Assembly: GCA_043738095.1 (NCBI GenBank) | Contig: JAYSZI010000123.1 | Location: 70,396-134,395, forward strand | DNA length: 64,000 bases | Direction of reading: 5' to 3' | From: Lysobacter_K sp043738095 | Lineage (GTDB): Bacteria; Pseudomonadota; Gammaproteobacteria; Xanthomonadales; Xanthomonadaceae | Part shown: positions 40,669-49,439 of the stretch, one piece after another | Layout of the letters: each line of letters begins with the position of its first letter | Position numbering within the stretch: the first letter of the stretch is position 1 | The notes under the pieces: model-generated | Told to the model about the DNA's origin: nothing | What the model saw: the letters and a program-made list of their open reading frames with translations, nothing else | Database searches by the model: none | Position numbers and translations under genes: made by a program

Positions 40669-41189
40669 TGCATTGCCCCTTCTGCCAGCACCTAGACACC
40701 CGCGTGATCGACTCGCGCGTGTCCGACGACGGCGCGACGATTCGTCGTCGCCGTGTGTGCGAGGCCTGCGGCGAGCGTTTCAGTACGCTCGAGACGATCG
40801 AGTTGAAGTTGCCGGTGATCATCAAGGGCGACGGCCGGCGCGAGGCGTTCGACGCGCGCAAGTTGCGGGTGGGTTTCGACCGCGCGCTGCAGAAGCGCCC
40901 GGTGCCGGAAGAGCAGATCGAGGCGGCTGTACGCGCGGTCGTGCACCACCTGCGCATGACCACCGAACGCGAGCTAGCCTCACGCCGCGTCGGTGAGTTC
41001 GTGATGGCGGAGCTGCGCAAGCTCGACCACGTCGCCTACGTGCGCTTCGCTTCGGTGTACCGCGCGTTCGAGGACGTTGCCGATTTCCGCGAGGAGCTTG
41101 ATCGGCTCGAACGCGACAGTCCGGGCGAGGGGCAGCTGACTTTGCTCGCAGGCGAGCCTGTACCCGGCCCGAAGGCCAAGCGACGATGA
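40668..41189 (+). CDS. nrdR: Transcriptional repressor NrdR
   Basis: Zinc-ribbon, ATP-cone repressor of ribonucleotide reductase genes. The 173-residue protein starts MHCPFCQH. The four zinc Cys are in CPFC and CEAC, followed by GERFSTLETIE and the ATP-cone (KGDGRREAFDARKLRVGFDRAL). The C-terminal part has ELRKLDHVAYVRFASVYRAF. nrdR next to the rib operon is common in proteobacteria. The usual NrdR boxes would be upstream of nrd genes, which are not in this window. Confidence 0.96.
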   Translation: MHCPFCQHLDTRVIDSRVSDDGATIRRRRVCEACGERFSTLETIELKLPVIIKGDGRREAFDARKLRVGFDRALQKRPVPEEQIEAAVRAVVHHLRMTTERELASRRVGEFVMAELRKLDHVAYVRFASVYRAFEDVADFREELDRLERDSPGEGQLTLLAGEPVPGPKAKRR

Positions 41190-41304
41190 GAACCCCTGCG
41201 GCTGGTTATTCGACGGTCTCTCCCTTGCCGTCTGGCATATAGGATTTCAAGGCGGTCATGCGAATGTCGGACCATCAATGGCAACAATGCGGAGCGGGCG
41301 CCCC

Positions 41305-42405
41305 ATGACGGAATTCTCTGCCGGCGACCATGCCCTGATGGCGCGCGCGTTGCGCCTGGCCGAGCGCGGCGCGTACACCACCAAGCCGAACCCGATGGTT
41401 GGTTGCGTGCTCGCGCATGGCGACGAGGTCGTCGGCGAAGGCTGGCACCAGCGTGCCGGCGAACCACACGCGGAAGTGCTCGCGTTGCAGGCCGCCGGCG
41501 AACGCGCCAGGGGTGCTACCGCCTACGTCACCCTCGAACCCTGCGCCCATACCGGCAAGACCGGGCCATGCGCGGACGCGCTGATCGCGGCCGGCGTCGC
41601 GCGCGTGGTCGGGGCGATGCGCGACCCATTCCCGCAAGTCGACGGCGTCGGGTTCACGCGCCTGCAGGCGGCCGGCATCGTGGTCGAGTCGGGCTTGATG
41701 GAAGCACCGGCGCGCGCGCTCAACCGTGGCTGGTTATCGCTGGTGGAGCGTGGCCGGCCGTGGGTCCGCATCAAGCTCGCGACCAGCCTCGATGGCCGCA
41801 GCGCGCTGGCCAACGGTGAGTCGAAATGGATCAGTGGCGAGGCCTCGCGTCGCGATGTGCAGAAGTGGCGCGCCCGCGCCGGCGCGATCGTCACCGGCGC
41901 CGGCACCGTGCTCGCCGACGACCCCTCGCTGACCGTGCGCCTGGGCGACGACACGCCATTCGTCGCGCCGTTGCGCGTGGTGCTCGACCCGGGACTGGCC
42001 ACCGTCGCCCGCGGCCGGGTGCGCGAGGGCGATGCGCCGACGCTGTACCTGCACGCTCCGAATGCGAAGTTGCCGCGTGGCATCAGCGCGCAGGTCGCGT
42101 CGGTGCCCGTGGCGAGCGGACGCTTCGACCTGCCGGCGGTGCTCAAGCTGCTGGCGGCGCGCGGCATCAACGAGATCCAGCTTGAAGCCGGCGCCACGCT
42201 GGCGGGCGCGTTTCTGTCAGAAGGACTGGTCGACGAGATTTTGCTGTACGTCGCGCCGGTATTGCTCGGCGAGCGCGCGCGGCCGCTGTTCGACGGCCTG
42301 CACATCGAGGCGATGGCGCAGAAGTTGAACCTGACCATCGTGGAGTCTCGCTACATCGGCAGCGATGTGCGCTTGCTGCTGCGCCCGGCAACGGGTGCGG
42401 CATGA
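41305..42405 (+). CDS. ribD: Bifunctional deaminase/reductase RibD
   Basis: Second and third steps of riboflavin synthesis: pyrimidine deaminase followed by reductase. The start at 41305 (MTEFSAGDHALM) has cggagcg about 10 bases upstream; in-frame ATGs at 41278 and 41287 are alternatives. The 366-residue protein has the zinc deaminase motifs HAEVLAL and PCAHTGKTGPC and a C-terminal reductase domain (IKLATSLDGRSALANGESKWIS, IQLEAGATLAGAFL). It is coupled by an ATGA overlap to a methyltransferase gene. Confidence 0.94.
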   Translation: MTEFSAGDHALMARALRLAERGAYTTKPNPMVGCVLAHGDEVVGEGWHQRAGEPHAEVLALQAAGERARGATAYVTLEPCAHTGKTGPCADALIAAGVARVVGAMRDPFPQVDGVGFTRLQAAGIVVESGLMEAPARALNRGWLSLVERGRPWVRIKLATSLDGRSALANGESKWISGEASRRDVQKWRARAGAIVTGAGTVLADDPSLTVRLGDDTPFVAPLRVVLDPGLATVARGRVREGDAPTLYLHAPNAKLPRGISAQVASVPVASGRFDLPAVLKLLAARGINEIQLEAGATLAGAFLSEGLVDEILLYVAPVLLGERARPLFDGLHIEAMAQKLNLTIVESRYIGSDVRLLLRPATGAA

Positions 42406-43325
42406 GTTCGGACTTCGTCGGCCCTACCGTCAAGGCTACTGGGGGCCCATTGGATGCGGCTTTCAAAGGCTCCGCCGGCAAGCGCCCCGAATTGAAGGAT
42501 CCGGCTTTCAAGGATCCGGCGTTCAAGGATCCAGCGTTCAAGGATCATTTCTCGATCGTCGCCGCTGCCTATGCCGCGGCGCGGCCCGAATATCCCGACG
42601 CGTTGTTCGACGCGCTCGCGGCGTTAGTGCCGCGCTCGGGCAATGTCTGGGAGCCGGGCTGCGGCAGCGGTCAGGCCACGCGCGGATTGGCTGCGCGCTT
42701 CGCTCATGTGCATGCGAGCGACCCGAGTGCGCAGCAGATCGCGCAGCATTGGGCCTCGGTCGAGAGTGCGGTAGGTTTCGACGCGCAGGACATCCAAAGA
42801 CCTAGCGCCCACCACGTCACGCTGGAAGTCGTGCCGGGCGAATCCACGTCACTGCCCGACGCCAGCGTGCAGCTGGTCGCGGTCGCGCAGGCACTGCATT
42901 GGTTCGATCGCGACGCATTCTTCGCGCAATGCGAACGCGTGCTGATGCCCGGCGGTGTGCTGGCGGCGTGGGGCTATCCGGACTTCATCGCGCCGGCAGG
43001 CATGGACGCCGCGGTCGCCGCGTTCCGCGCGCAGATCGAACCGCACTGGCCGCCCGAACGGGCCCAGGTCGACGCGCACTATGACGGCTACGACTGGCCC
43101 TTCCCGGCGCTGCCGACGCCGCAATTACGGCTTGAAGCCCAATGGTCCCTCGCGCATTTCATGCGCTATCTGTCGAGCATCTCGGCCAGCGCACGTTGCT
43201 TGGCTGCCACCGGCGACGATCCGGTCGCGCGGCACGCTCCAGCGCTGGCGGCGGCGTGGGGCGACCCCGGCGACATCCGCACGGTGCAATGGCCGTTGTT
43301 CCTGCACCTGCGTCGCAAACCCTGA
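42402..43325 (+). CDS. Class I SAM-dependent methyltransferase
   Basis: Predicted to transfer methyl from S-adenosylmethionine; the substrate is unknown. The 307-residue protein has motif I WEPGCGSGQATRGLA, the acidic residue in HVHASDPSAQQI, and the post-I pattern VAVAQALHWFDRDAFFAQCERVLMPGG, close to methyltransferases related to trans-aconitate methyltransferase. The first 45 residues are low-complexity: a 15-base tandem repeat encodes DPAFK about four times (42495-42546). It lies inside the rib operon between ribD and ribE, with ATGA overlap to ribD. Confidence 0.85.
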   Translation: MSSDFVGPTVKATGGPLDAAFKGSAGKRPELKDPAFKDPAFKDPAFKDHFSIVAAAYAAARPEYPDALFDALAALVPRSGNVWEPGCGSGQATRGLAARFAHVHASDPSAQQIAQHWASVESAVGFDAQDIQRPSAHHVTLEVVPGESTSLPDASVQLVAVAQALHWFDRDAFFAQCERVLMPGGVLAAWGYPDFIAPAGMDAAVAAFRAQIEPHWPPERAQVDAHYDGYDWPFPALPTPQLRLEAQWSLAHFMRYLSSISASARCLAATGDDPVARHAPALAAAWGDPGDIRTVQWPLFLHLRRKP

Positions 43326-43332
43326 GGCGCGC

Positions 43333-43932
43333 ATGTTTACTGGACTGATCGAGAGCGTCGGCCGGCTTGCAGGCCGCGAATTGCGTAGCGGTGACGCGCG
43401 CCTGAGCATCGACGTCGGCAGCCTGCCGTTCGCCGACGTGCAGCTGGGCGAAAGCATCGCGGTCAACGGCGTGTGCCTGACCGTGGTCGCGTTCGATGCG
43501 CGCCGCTTCGAGGCCGATGCGTCGACCGAAACCCTGGCGCTGACTACCCTCGGCGAATTGCCGCTGGATGGCGCGCTCAATCTGGAACGGGCGATGCGTC
43601 CGAGCGACCGCCTCGGCGGCCACCTGGTCAGCGGTCACGTCGACGGCGTGGGCCGCGTGCTGCAAGTCTGGCAGGACGCCCGCGCGCAGCGCTGGCGTTT
43701 CGGCGCGCCGGTCGCGCTGCTGCGCTATGTCGCGAGCAAGGGTTCGATCTGCGTCGATGGCGTCAGCCTGACCGTGAACGCGGTCGATGACGCGGGCTTC
43801 GAGGTTGCGCTGGTGCCACACACGCTCGCCCACACCGCGTTCGGCGCAACCGCGGTCGGTGCTGCGGTCAATCTGGAAGTGGACTTGGTCGCGCGCTATG
43901 TCGAACGTTTGTTGCAGGCGCGCGACGACTAA
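43333..43932 (+). CDS. ribE: Riboflavin synthase, alpha subunit
   Basis: Dismutates two 6,7-dimethyl-8-ribityllumazines to riboflavin. The 199-residue protein shows the two lumazine-binding repeats, the first starting MFTGLIESVGRL with ESIAVNGVCLTVV, the second with GGHLVSGHVDGVG and ICVDGVSLTVNAV. It lies 7 bases after the methyltransferase stop. Also named ribC in some genomes. Confidence 0.95.
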   Translation: MFTGLIESVGRLAGRELRSGDARLSIDVGSLPFADVQLGESIAVNGVCLTVVAFDARRFEADASTETLALTTLGELPLDGALNLERAMRPSDRLGGHLVSGHVDGVGRVLQVWQDARAQRWRFGAPVALLRYVASKGSICVDGVSLTVNAVDDAGFEVALVPHTLAHTAFGATAVGAAVNLEVDLVARYVERLLQARDD

Positions 43933-44024
43933 ACGGTTTGGTCCGCGTGTTTCCGGGCGTGGCTGTGAGCGGGGGAGTCGTCGTTGCCCTGGGAGGCGGC
44001 GACGTGAGGCCCGCACCCCATTGA

Positions 44025-44092
44025 CGCCAGATTTTCCGTCGCCCAACTCGTGCGCAGCGAAACCCGAGGCCATTCGGCGCGGAAATCTGGCG
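44025..44092. repeat. Long-stem inverted repeat in the ribE-ribBA gap
   Basis: cgccagattttccg (44025-44038) pairs with cggaaatctggcg (44080-44092), with one bulged base, around a 41-base loop. The 290-base gap (43933-44222) otherwise holds only a -10-like taaaat at 44189-44194 before ribBA. The FMN riboswitch consensus was looked for here and not found. Confidence 0.55.
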
Positions 44093-44222
44093 TTTCGCGC
44101 TTGGTCGCTAGCGGGCTAAAGATCCGATTCGGCTCGCTGCCGCAACGCAGGTTTTCATCTCGATCCGGCCCGGCCTGCCGCTGGGGCTTAAAATACCCGC
44201 CCGCTTTCGTCTTTGGCGTCCC

Positions 44223-45329
44223 ATGCCCTTCTGCCCGATCCCCGAACTGCTCGACGAAATCCGCGCCGGCCGCATGGTCGTGATCGTCGATGACGAGGAC
44301 CGCGAGAACGAGGGTGACTTGATCATGGCCGCCGAGCTGGTGCGGCCGCAGGACATCAATTTCATGGTCACCCACGCGCGTGGGCTGGTGTGCCTGTCGC
44401 TCACGCGCGAGCGCTGCCGCCAGCTCGGCCTGCCGCCGATGGTCCGCGACAACACGTCGCAGCACCACACTAATTTCACCGTCAGCATCGAGGCCGCCGA
44501 GGGCGTTACCACCGGCATCTCGGCCTACGACCGCGCCCACACCGTGCGCACCGCGGTGCGGCCCGATGCGCAGCCGCGCGACCTGTCGCAGCCGGGCCAC
44601 ATCTTTCCGCTGATGGCGCAGCCCGGCGGCGTGCTCAACCGTGCCGGCCACACCGAAGCGGCGACCGATCTGGCCCTGCTGGCCGGGTTGGAGCCCAGCG
44701 GCGTGCTGGTGGAGATTCTCAATGCCGACGGCAGCATGGCGCGTCGGCCGCAACTGGAGGCGTTCGCGGCCGAGCACGGCCTCAAGATCGGCTCGATCGA
44801 GGAACTGATCCGCTATCGCCTCGCTACCGAGCACACCGTCGAGCGCGTCGACGCCCGCGAGATCGACACTGAGCACGGCGCGTTCCAGCTGGTCAGTTAC
44901 CGCGACCGCCTCAACCACGCCCTGCATTTCGCCCTGCTGCGCGGCGAGCCCGATGCGGCGACGCCGACGCTGGTGCGCGTGCATGTGCAGAACCCCCTCG
45001 CCGACGCACTGCATTGGCGCAGGCCGGATTTCGGCCCGGCGGTCGGCGATGTGCTTGCGGCGATCGCGCGCGAAGGCCGGGGCGCGCTGGTGCTGCTCGG
45101 CGACAACGCTGATGCAGAAGCCTTGCTGGCGCGCGTGCGGGCGAAACCGCAGGCTGACCCCGACGTCGCAGCCCCCGGCCATGCACTAGCGGAATGGCGC
45201 CGCAATGGCGCGGGTAGCCAGATCCTGGCCGACCTCGGCCTGGGCAAGCTGCGCGTGCTCGGCACCCCGCGCAAGCAGGTGGGATTGGCGGGGTTCGGTC
45301 TGGAGGTGGTCGAGTACGTCAGTCTGTAG
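44223..45329 (+). CDS. ribB: 3,4-dihydroxy-2-butanone-4-phosphate synthase with degenerate RibA-like domain
   Basis: Makes the four-carbon unit of riboflavin from ribulose 5-phosphate. The 368-residue protein has an intact RibB domain (about 1-200): VDDEDRENEGDLIMAAE, RGLVCLSLT, TGISAYDRAHT, HIFPLMAQPGGVLNRAGHTEA (key residues HxFPL and GHTEA). The C-terminal half (about 205-368) aligns in outline with GTP cyclohydrolase II but lacks its three zinc cysteines and the CLTGD motif, so RibA activity is not expected. This RibBX-type fusion is widespread; another ribA must exist elsewhere. Confidence 0.9.
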   Translation: MPFCPIPELLDEIRAGRMVVIVDDEDRENEGDLIMAAELVRPQDINFMVTHARGLVCLSLTRERCRQLGLPPMVRDNTSQHHTNFTVSIEAAEGVTTGISAYDRAHTVRTAVRPDAQPRDLSQPGHIFPLMAQPGGVLNRAGHTEAATDLALLAGLEPSGVLVEILNADGSMARRPQLEAFAAEHGLKIGSIEELIRYRLATEHTVERVDAREIDTEHGAFQLVSYRDRLNHALHFALLRGEPDAATPTLVRVHVQNPLADALHWRRPDFGPAVGDVLAAIAREGRGALVLLGDNADAEALLARVRAKPQADPDVAAPGHALAEWRRNGAGSQILADLGLGKLRVLGTPRKQVGLAGFGLEVVEYVSL

Positions 45330-45553
45330 GCGTCCAGCGAGGCTGGGCATCACAGGAAGAAACTCGCCGCTACCAAGCCCCCATCTGGGCCACAGGAGGA
45401 TCATTCGCAAGCGTCGAACCTGCTAAGTCGTGCCCGCGTCGTGACGATCAGCGTGTCCTACAAGGCTCGGCAGGCTAGGGGTCAGAGTCAGGAGCGGGCG
45501 CGGCCGCCGCCCCGCACGCGCTAAACTGCGCAACCTTCCCCGACGACCGCCCC

Positions 45554-46051
45554 ATGGCCCACTACGAAGGCGATCTGCGCAGCCCCGACGGCGCGCGATT
45601 CGCGATCATCGCCAGCCGCTGGAACCCGCGCATCACCGATACGCTGGTCGCCGGCGCGCGCAAGACGTTCGCCGAACACGGCGTGGACGACGACGCCGTC
45701 GACGTGATCCGCGTGCCGGGTGCGTGGGAACTGCCGTTGGTCGCCGCACGCGTGGCCGGGGCCCGGCGCCATGCGGCGATCGTCGCGCTCGGCTGCGTGG
45801 TCCGTGGCGACACCCGCCATTACGAGCAGGTCGCCGACGGTTGCTCCGAGGGGTTGATGCGGGTGGCTTTGGACTACGGCATTCCGGTCGCCAACGGGGT
45901 GCTCGCCGTTGACCTCCACGAGCACGCCCAAGCCCGCGCCGGCGGCACCCACGGCAACAAGGGCGAAGAGGCCGCGTTGGTCGTGATTGAGATGACGCAG
46001 TTGTTGGAGCAGTTGCCCGCGTCCCATCTTGCCGCAGAGAAAGCAGCATGA
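45554..46051 (+). CDS. ribH: 6,7-dimethyl-8-ribityllumazine synthase
   Basis: Forms lumazine from the RibD/RibB products, usually as a 60-mer or decamer shell. The 165-residue protein has FAIIASRWNPRITDTLV, the phosphate-site region VPGAWELPLVA, the catalytic-His segment VVRGDTRHYEQVADGCSEGL, and GNKGEEAALVVIEM near the end. The 224 bases upstream hold no recognised element apart from a ctaaact -10-like box near 45522. It overlaps nusB by four bases. Confidence 0.95.
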   Translation: MAHYEGDLRSPDGARFAIIASRWNPRITDTLVAGARKTFAEHGVDDDAVDVIRVPGAWELPLVAARVAGARRHAAIVALGCVVRGDTRHYEQVADGCSEGLMRVALDYGIPVANGVLAVDLHEHAQARAGGTHGNKGEEAALVVIEMTQLLEQLPASHLAAEKAA

Positions 46052-46509
46052 GCCGGCGCCGTCCGGATGGGATCGACCCCGTTGCCCGCTCGCGCGCGCG
46101 TCGTCGCGCCCTGCAAGCGGTCTACGCGTGGCAGTTGTCGGGATCGAGCGTGCGCGACGTGATCGAGCAGTTCGCCCACGAGCAGGCCAAGGAAGTAGCC
46201 GACCTCGAATATTTCGAGGACCTGGTGCGTGGCGTCGACCAGCACCAAAACGACCTCGACGAAGCACTGGCGCCATTTCTTGATCGCGACATCGAGCAAG
46301 TGGATCCGATCGAACGTGCGGTGCTGCGCCTGGCCGCATACGAGCTGCGCATGCGCCCTGACGTGCCGTACCGCGTGGTGATCAACGAGGCGATCGAGAC
46401 TTCGAAACGTTTCGGCGCCGAGCATGGGCACACCTATATCAACGGCGTGCTCGACCATGCCGCCGCGGCCTGGCGCGCCACTGAGGTCAATGCGCCGCGC
46501 GATCGTTGA
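46048..46509 (+). CDS. nusB: Transcription antitermination factor NusB
   Basis: Binds boxA RNA together with S10 (NusE) in rRNA antitermination. The 153-residue helical protein has ARRRALQAVYAWQLSG at the N terminus, and RAVLRLAAYELRMRPDVPYRVVINEAIE, seen as LRLAAYEL and VVINEAIE, with FGAEHGHTYINGVLD near the end. ribH-nusB-thiL is a standard order. Confidence 0.95.
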   Translation: MSRRRPDGIDPVARSRARRRALQAVYAWQLSGSSVRDVIEQFAHEQAKEVADLEYFEDLVRGVDQHQNDLDEALAPFLDRDIEQVDPIERAVLRLAAYELRMRPDVPYRVVINEAIETSKRFGAEHGHTYINGVLDHAAAAWRATEVNAPRDR

Positions 46510-46640
46510 TGGTGATCGATGCGAACCATTCGACCATGCGGTGCTGCGCCTAGCTGGGCGACGGTCACGATGACCGGCGCGGCGTTGCAGAGACACGGCG
46601 CAGGTTGGCGTGCATCGCGCGCTGCGGCGCGTTGGAGCTC

Positions 46641-47654
46641 ATGGTGACTGACAGGTCTCGCGGCGCGGCTGAGTTCGGGCTTATCGACCGTATCCGCGCT
46701 CGCGTGCCGCAACGCGACGATGTGATCCTCGGCATCGGCGACGACGCCGCGGTGCTGCAGGTGCCGCCCGGCAAACAGCTCGTGATCGCCACCGACACGC
46801 TCAACAGCGGCGTGCATTTCCCGGTCGACACTGCTGCGGCCGACATCGGCTGGAAGGCGCTCGCGGTCAATCTGTCCGACCTCGCCGCGATGGGCGCGCA
46901 ACCGGCGTGGTGCACGTTGTCGTTGTCGCTGCCCTGCGAGGATGTGGCGTGGCTCGATGCCTTTCTAGACGGGTTCCTAGGCTTGGCCGCGCTGCACGAT
47001 GTCGTACTGGTCGGCGGCGATACCACTCGCGGGCCTTTGTCGATCTGCGTGACCGTGCATGGCTTCGTGGAACCGGGCAGCGTGTTGCGTCGCGATGGCG
47101 CGGAGCTAGGCGACGACATCTGGATCAGCGGCACGCTCGGCGATGCCGCCGGCGCGCTCTCACTGTTGCTTCCGCAGAGGGCAGCCGACGACATTCAATC
47201 GGGGGACGAACACCTGTCTCGACACTTATCAGAATTGCGTATGCGGCTCAATCGGCCGACGCCACGCGTGGCGCTGGGCCGAGCCTTGGTCGGCATCGCG
47301 CATGCGGGTATCGATATTTCGGACGGTCTGTTGGCTGACCTCGGCCACGTGTGTCGCGCCAGCGGTGTTGCCGCCGAAGTCGATCTGTCGACCTTGCCCC
47401 TATCCCCGGTGTTGCTTGACACCTTCGACGAGGAGCGCCGCCGTGCGCTGCAGACCAGCGGCGGCGACGACTACGAACTGTGCTTCACCGCGCCGGTGGC
47501 GGCGCGTGCGTTGCTCACTTCGATCGCCGAGGTCACCGGCACGCCGCTGACCCAGATCGGCCGGATTGCACCCGGGGAGGGTGTGAGTGCATTGGGCGCC
47601 GATGGCCGGCCCTGGGTGCCCCAGCGGATGGGCTACACCCACTTCGCCGAATGA
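46641..47654 (+). CDS. thiL: Thiamine-monophosphate kinase
   Basis: Phosphorylates thiamine monophosphate to thiamine diphosphate. The start at 46641 (MVTDRSRGAAEFGLIDRI) follows ttggagctc. The 337-residue protein has GIGDDAAVLQVPPG, VIATDTLNSGVHF, DIGWKALAVNLSDLAAMGA, LVGGDTTRGP and GIDISDGLLADLGH, the full ThiL metal and ATP-binding set. The 131-base gap after nusB has no recognised element. The pgpA gene that often follows thiL is absent here; a convergent DNA glycosylase gene comes next. Confidence 0.95.
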   Translation: MVTDRSRGAAEFGLIDRIRARVPQRDDVILGIGDDAAVLQVPPGKQLVIATDTLNSGVHFPVDTAAADIGWKALAVNLSDLAAMGAQPAWCTLSLSLPCEDVAWLDAFLDGFLGLAALHDVVLVGGDTTRGPLSICVTVHGFVEPGSVLRRDGAELGDDIWISGTLGDAAGALSLLLPQRAADDIQSGDEHLSRHLSELRMRLNRPTPRVALGRALVGIAHAGIDISDGLLADLGHVCRASGVAAEVDLSTLPLSPVLLDTFDEERRRALQTSGGDDYELCFTAPVAARALLTSIAEVTGTPLTQIGRIAPGEGVSALGADGRPWVPQRMGYTHFAE

Positions 47655-47677
47655 TCGCTGCACCCGCACCTAGGGGC

Positions 47678-48355
47678 TCAGGGGTCGCCGGGCAGCACTG
47701 CATGCACGCGCTCGCGCAGCGCCGGCAGCACCTCGTCGGCGAACCATCGATTACGCTGGAACCACGCCACGTTGCGCGGACTGGGATGTGGCAACGGAAG
47801 CTGCCGCGGCAGGTAGTCGCGGAATGCGCGCACGGTCTGCGTCAGCGTCGGCTGGCGCAAGGCGCCGAGGAAGTGCGTTTGCGCGTACTGGCCAATCAGC
47901 AAGGTCAAGCCGATGTTAGGTAACAATGGCAGCAGTCGTGGATGCCAAGTGCTCCGGTATTCACGTCGCGGCGGTAGGTCACCTGATCCGCCTTTGCCGG
48001 GATAGCAGAAGCCCATTGGCACAATCGCCACGCGCGAGTCGTCGTAGAAATGTTCGGGTTCGAGTTGCAACCACTCGCGCAGGCGCGCTCCACTGGCGTC
48101 ATCCCACGGCACGCCGCTCGCATGCACCCGCGTGCCGGGCGCTTGGCCGACGATCAGCAGGCGGGCGCTGGTGGCGGCGCGCAGCACCGGACGCGGACCG
48201 AGCGGCAGATGCGCCTCGCATAACCGACAAGCGCGGATTTCGTCGAGCAAACCATCCAGTGGTGTGCTCACGGCAGCAGCAGCTGCCCGGATTGAGGCTG
48301 CCGTGGGAGGGGCACAGGGTAGGAATACGCTCGAAGAGGTTGCCGCAGCGGGCAT
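47678..48355 (-). CDS. Uracil-DNA glycosylase family protein
   Basis: Predicted base-excision or related nucleotide-binding protein. The start at 48355 (MPAAATSSSVF) was chosen because resemblance begins soon after, at LLDEIRACRLCEAHLPLGPRP. The 225-residue protein has the superfamily motif 1 VGQAPGTRVHASGVPWDDASG and motif 2 PHPSPRNVAW. In motif 1 no Asp or Asn stands at the classical catalytic position right after GQ, so activity on uracil is not certain. Two of four cysteines at CRLC may be part of a metal site, but the full Fe-S set is not seen. Confidence 0.82.
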   Translation of the reverse strand: MPAAATSSSVFLPCAPPTAASIRAAAAAVSTPLDGLLDEIRACRLCEAHLPLGPRPVLRAATSARLLIVGQAPGTRVHASGVPWDDASGARLREWLQLEPEHFYDDSRVAIVPMGFCYPGKGGSGDLPPRREYRSTWHPRLLPLLPNIGLTLLIGQYAQTHFLGALRQPTLTQTVRAFRDYLPRQLPLPHPSPRNVAWFQRNRWFADEVLPALRERVHAVLPGDP

Positions 48356-48470
48356 GGCATGACGGTTCGAACTGTCGCGGGTAGAAGCCAAACATTTGCT
48401 CTGCTGCAGGAGCCAGCCATCGCCTCGCCGAGCAGGTCGACCAGTTCGCCCTGCAAGTTGCTGGGAAAGG

Positions 48471-49022
48471 TCATGGCGATGGGTCTGGCCGCTGCGACCC
48501 CTCAAGCCGCGCGCGCAGCAATCGCCCACCGGCGGCGAGCAGCAACGCGGGTAGCCAGACCCAGCGCGCTTCTGACACCAGTACGGCCAGTCCGCGATGG
48601 CTGAAGAAATCAGCGCCGATCGGCGAGACCGCGATCGGCCGCCACGGCGCGAACAGACGTTGCTCCGACCACGGCCACGCCAACGCGACACCGAGGCCGC
48701 CGTTGGTCAATGCATCCAGCAGGGGATGCGAAACGGTGCAGACAAACAGCCAGCTCGCGGCGCGCCACGGCGAGCAACGCCAGACGCGATGGCAGAGCGC
48801 ACCGAACACGCCGACGCAAGCAGCGAACAGCACTGAATGGCTCGCGCCGCGGTGGCCGAAGGCATCGGCGTAGGCGATGCCGAGCTTGAACGCGATCACG
48901 TCGAAATCGGGCAGCATCGCCGCGACGATGCCGGCGGCAAGCAAACGCGGGGGAATCGCGCGCGAACCCAATGCTACGGCAAGCGCCAGGGGCACCGCCG
49001 CATGCGCCAGCACCGTCGGCAT
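48471..49022 (-). CDS. YdjM-like membrane-bound metal-dependent hydrolase
   Basis: Inner-membrane protein of the YdjM/YbcI (DUF457) family, LexA-regulated in E. coli, with unknown substrate. The 183-residue protein has the family His/Asp marks: MPTVLAHAAVPLALA, AAMLPDFDVIAFKLG, GHRGASHSVLFA and SHPLLDALTNGG, with four to five membrane segments. It is coupled to yraN (TGATG overlap). No LexA box was recognised before it. Confidence 0.85.
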   Translation of the reverse strand: MPTVLAHAAVPLALAVALGSRAIPPRLLAAGIVAAMLPDFDVIAFKLGIAYADAFGHRGASHSVLFAACVGVFGALCHRVWRCSPWRAASWLFVCTVSHPLLDALTNGGLGVALAWPWSEQRLFAPWRPIAVSPIGADFFSHRGLAVLVSEARWVWLPALLLAAGGRLLRARLEGSQRPDPSP

Positions 49023-49408
49023 CAGCCATCGTCCGCGCGGAACGCGTCGCGCAGCCAGTGCAGGCGCGGCGCCGCGGGATCGCCGTCGGCTTCGACTACA
49101 TCGAAGCGGCAGGCGACGTGGGCGAATTCATGGTGGTTGGCGAGGAACAGTTGCGCGGCGTGCACCAGCTTGCGGCGCTTGCTGGCATCGATCGAGGCCG
49201 CGCCACCGCCGAAGCGAGTGTCGCGGCGATAGCGCACTTCGACGAACACCAGCACCGGGTCGCGCCCGCTCGCATCGAGCATGACCAGATCGAGTTCGCC
49301 GCCGCGGAAGTGGGCATTGGCGGCGACGTCGCGCAGTCCGGCCTGCAGCAGGTAGGTGCGCGCTGCGGTTTCGACCGCAGCGCCACGGCTGCGACGGTCG
49401 AGTGTCAT
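49022..49408 (-). CDS. yraN: UPF0102 protein YraN
   Basis: Small endonuclease-fold protein of unknown role. With the start MTLDRRSRGAAVETAAR at 49408 it has 128 residues, the usual size; an ATG at 49456 would add 16. It carries the restriction-endonuclease-like core GGELDLVMLDASG, LVFVEVRYRRDTRFGG and KRRKLVHAAQLFL. lpoA lies 31 bases upstream and rsmI is divergent beyond it, the order known from E. coli. Confidence 0.9.
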   Translation of the reverse strand: MTLDRRSRGAAVETAARTYLLQAGLRDVAANAHFRGGELDLVMLDASGRDPVLVFVEVRYRRDTRFGGGAASIDASKRRKLVHAAQLFLANHHEFAHVACRFDVVEADGDPAAPRLHWLRDAFRADDG

Positions 49409-49439
49409 CTCGCTGGGCCCCAACGTAGGGCCACCCATG

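Noticed and set aside
43933..44222. Possible FMN riboswitch before ribBA
   Set aside because: The conserved agggcgggg and following consensus blocks of the FMN element are absent.
46510..46640. Possible small gene between nusB and thiL
   Set aside because: No start with a ribosome binding site and no open frame long enough outside thiL's own extension.
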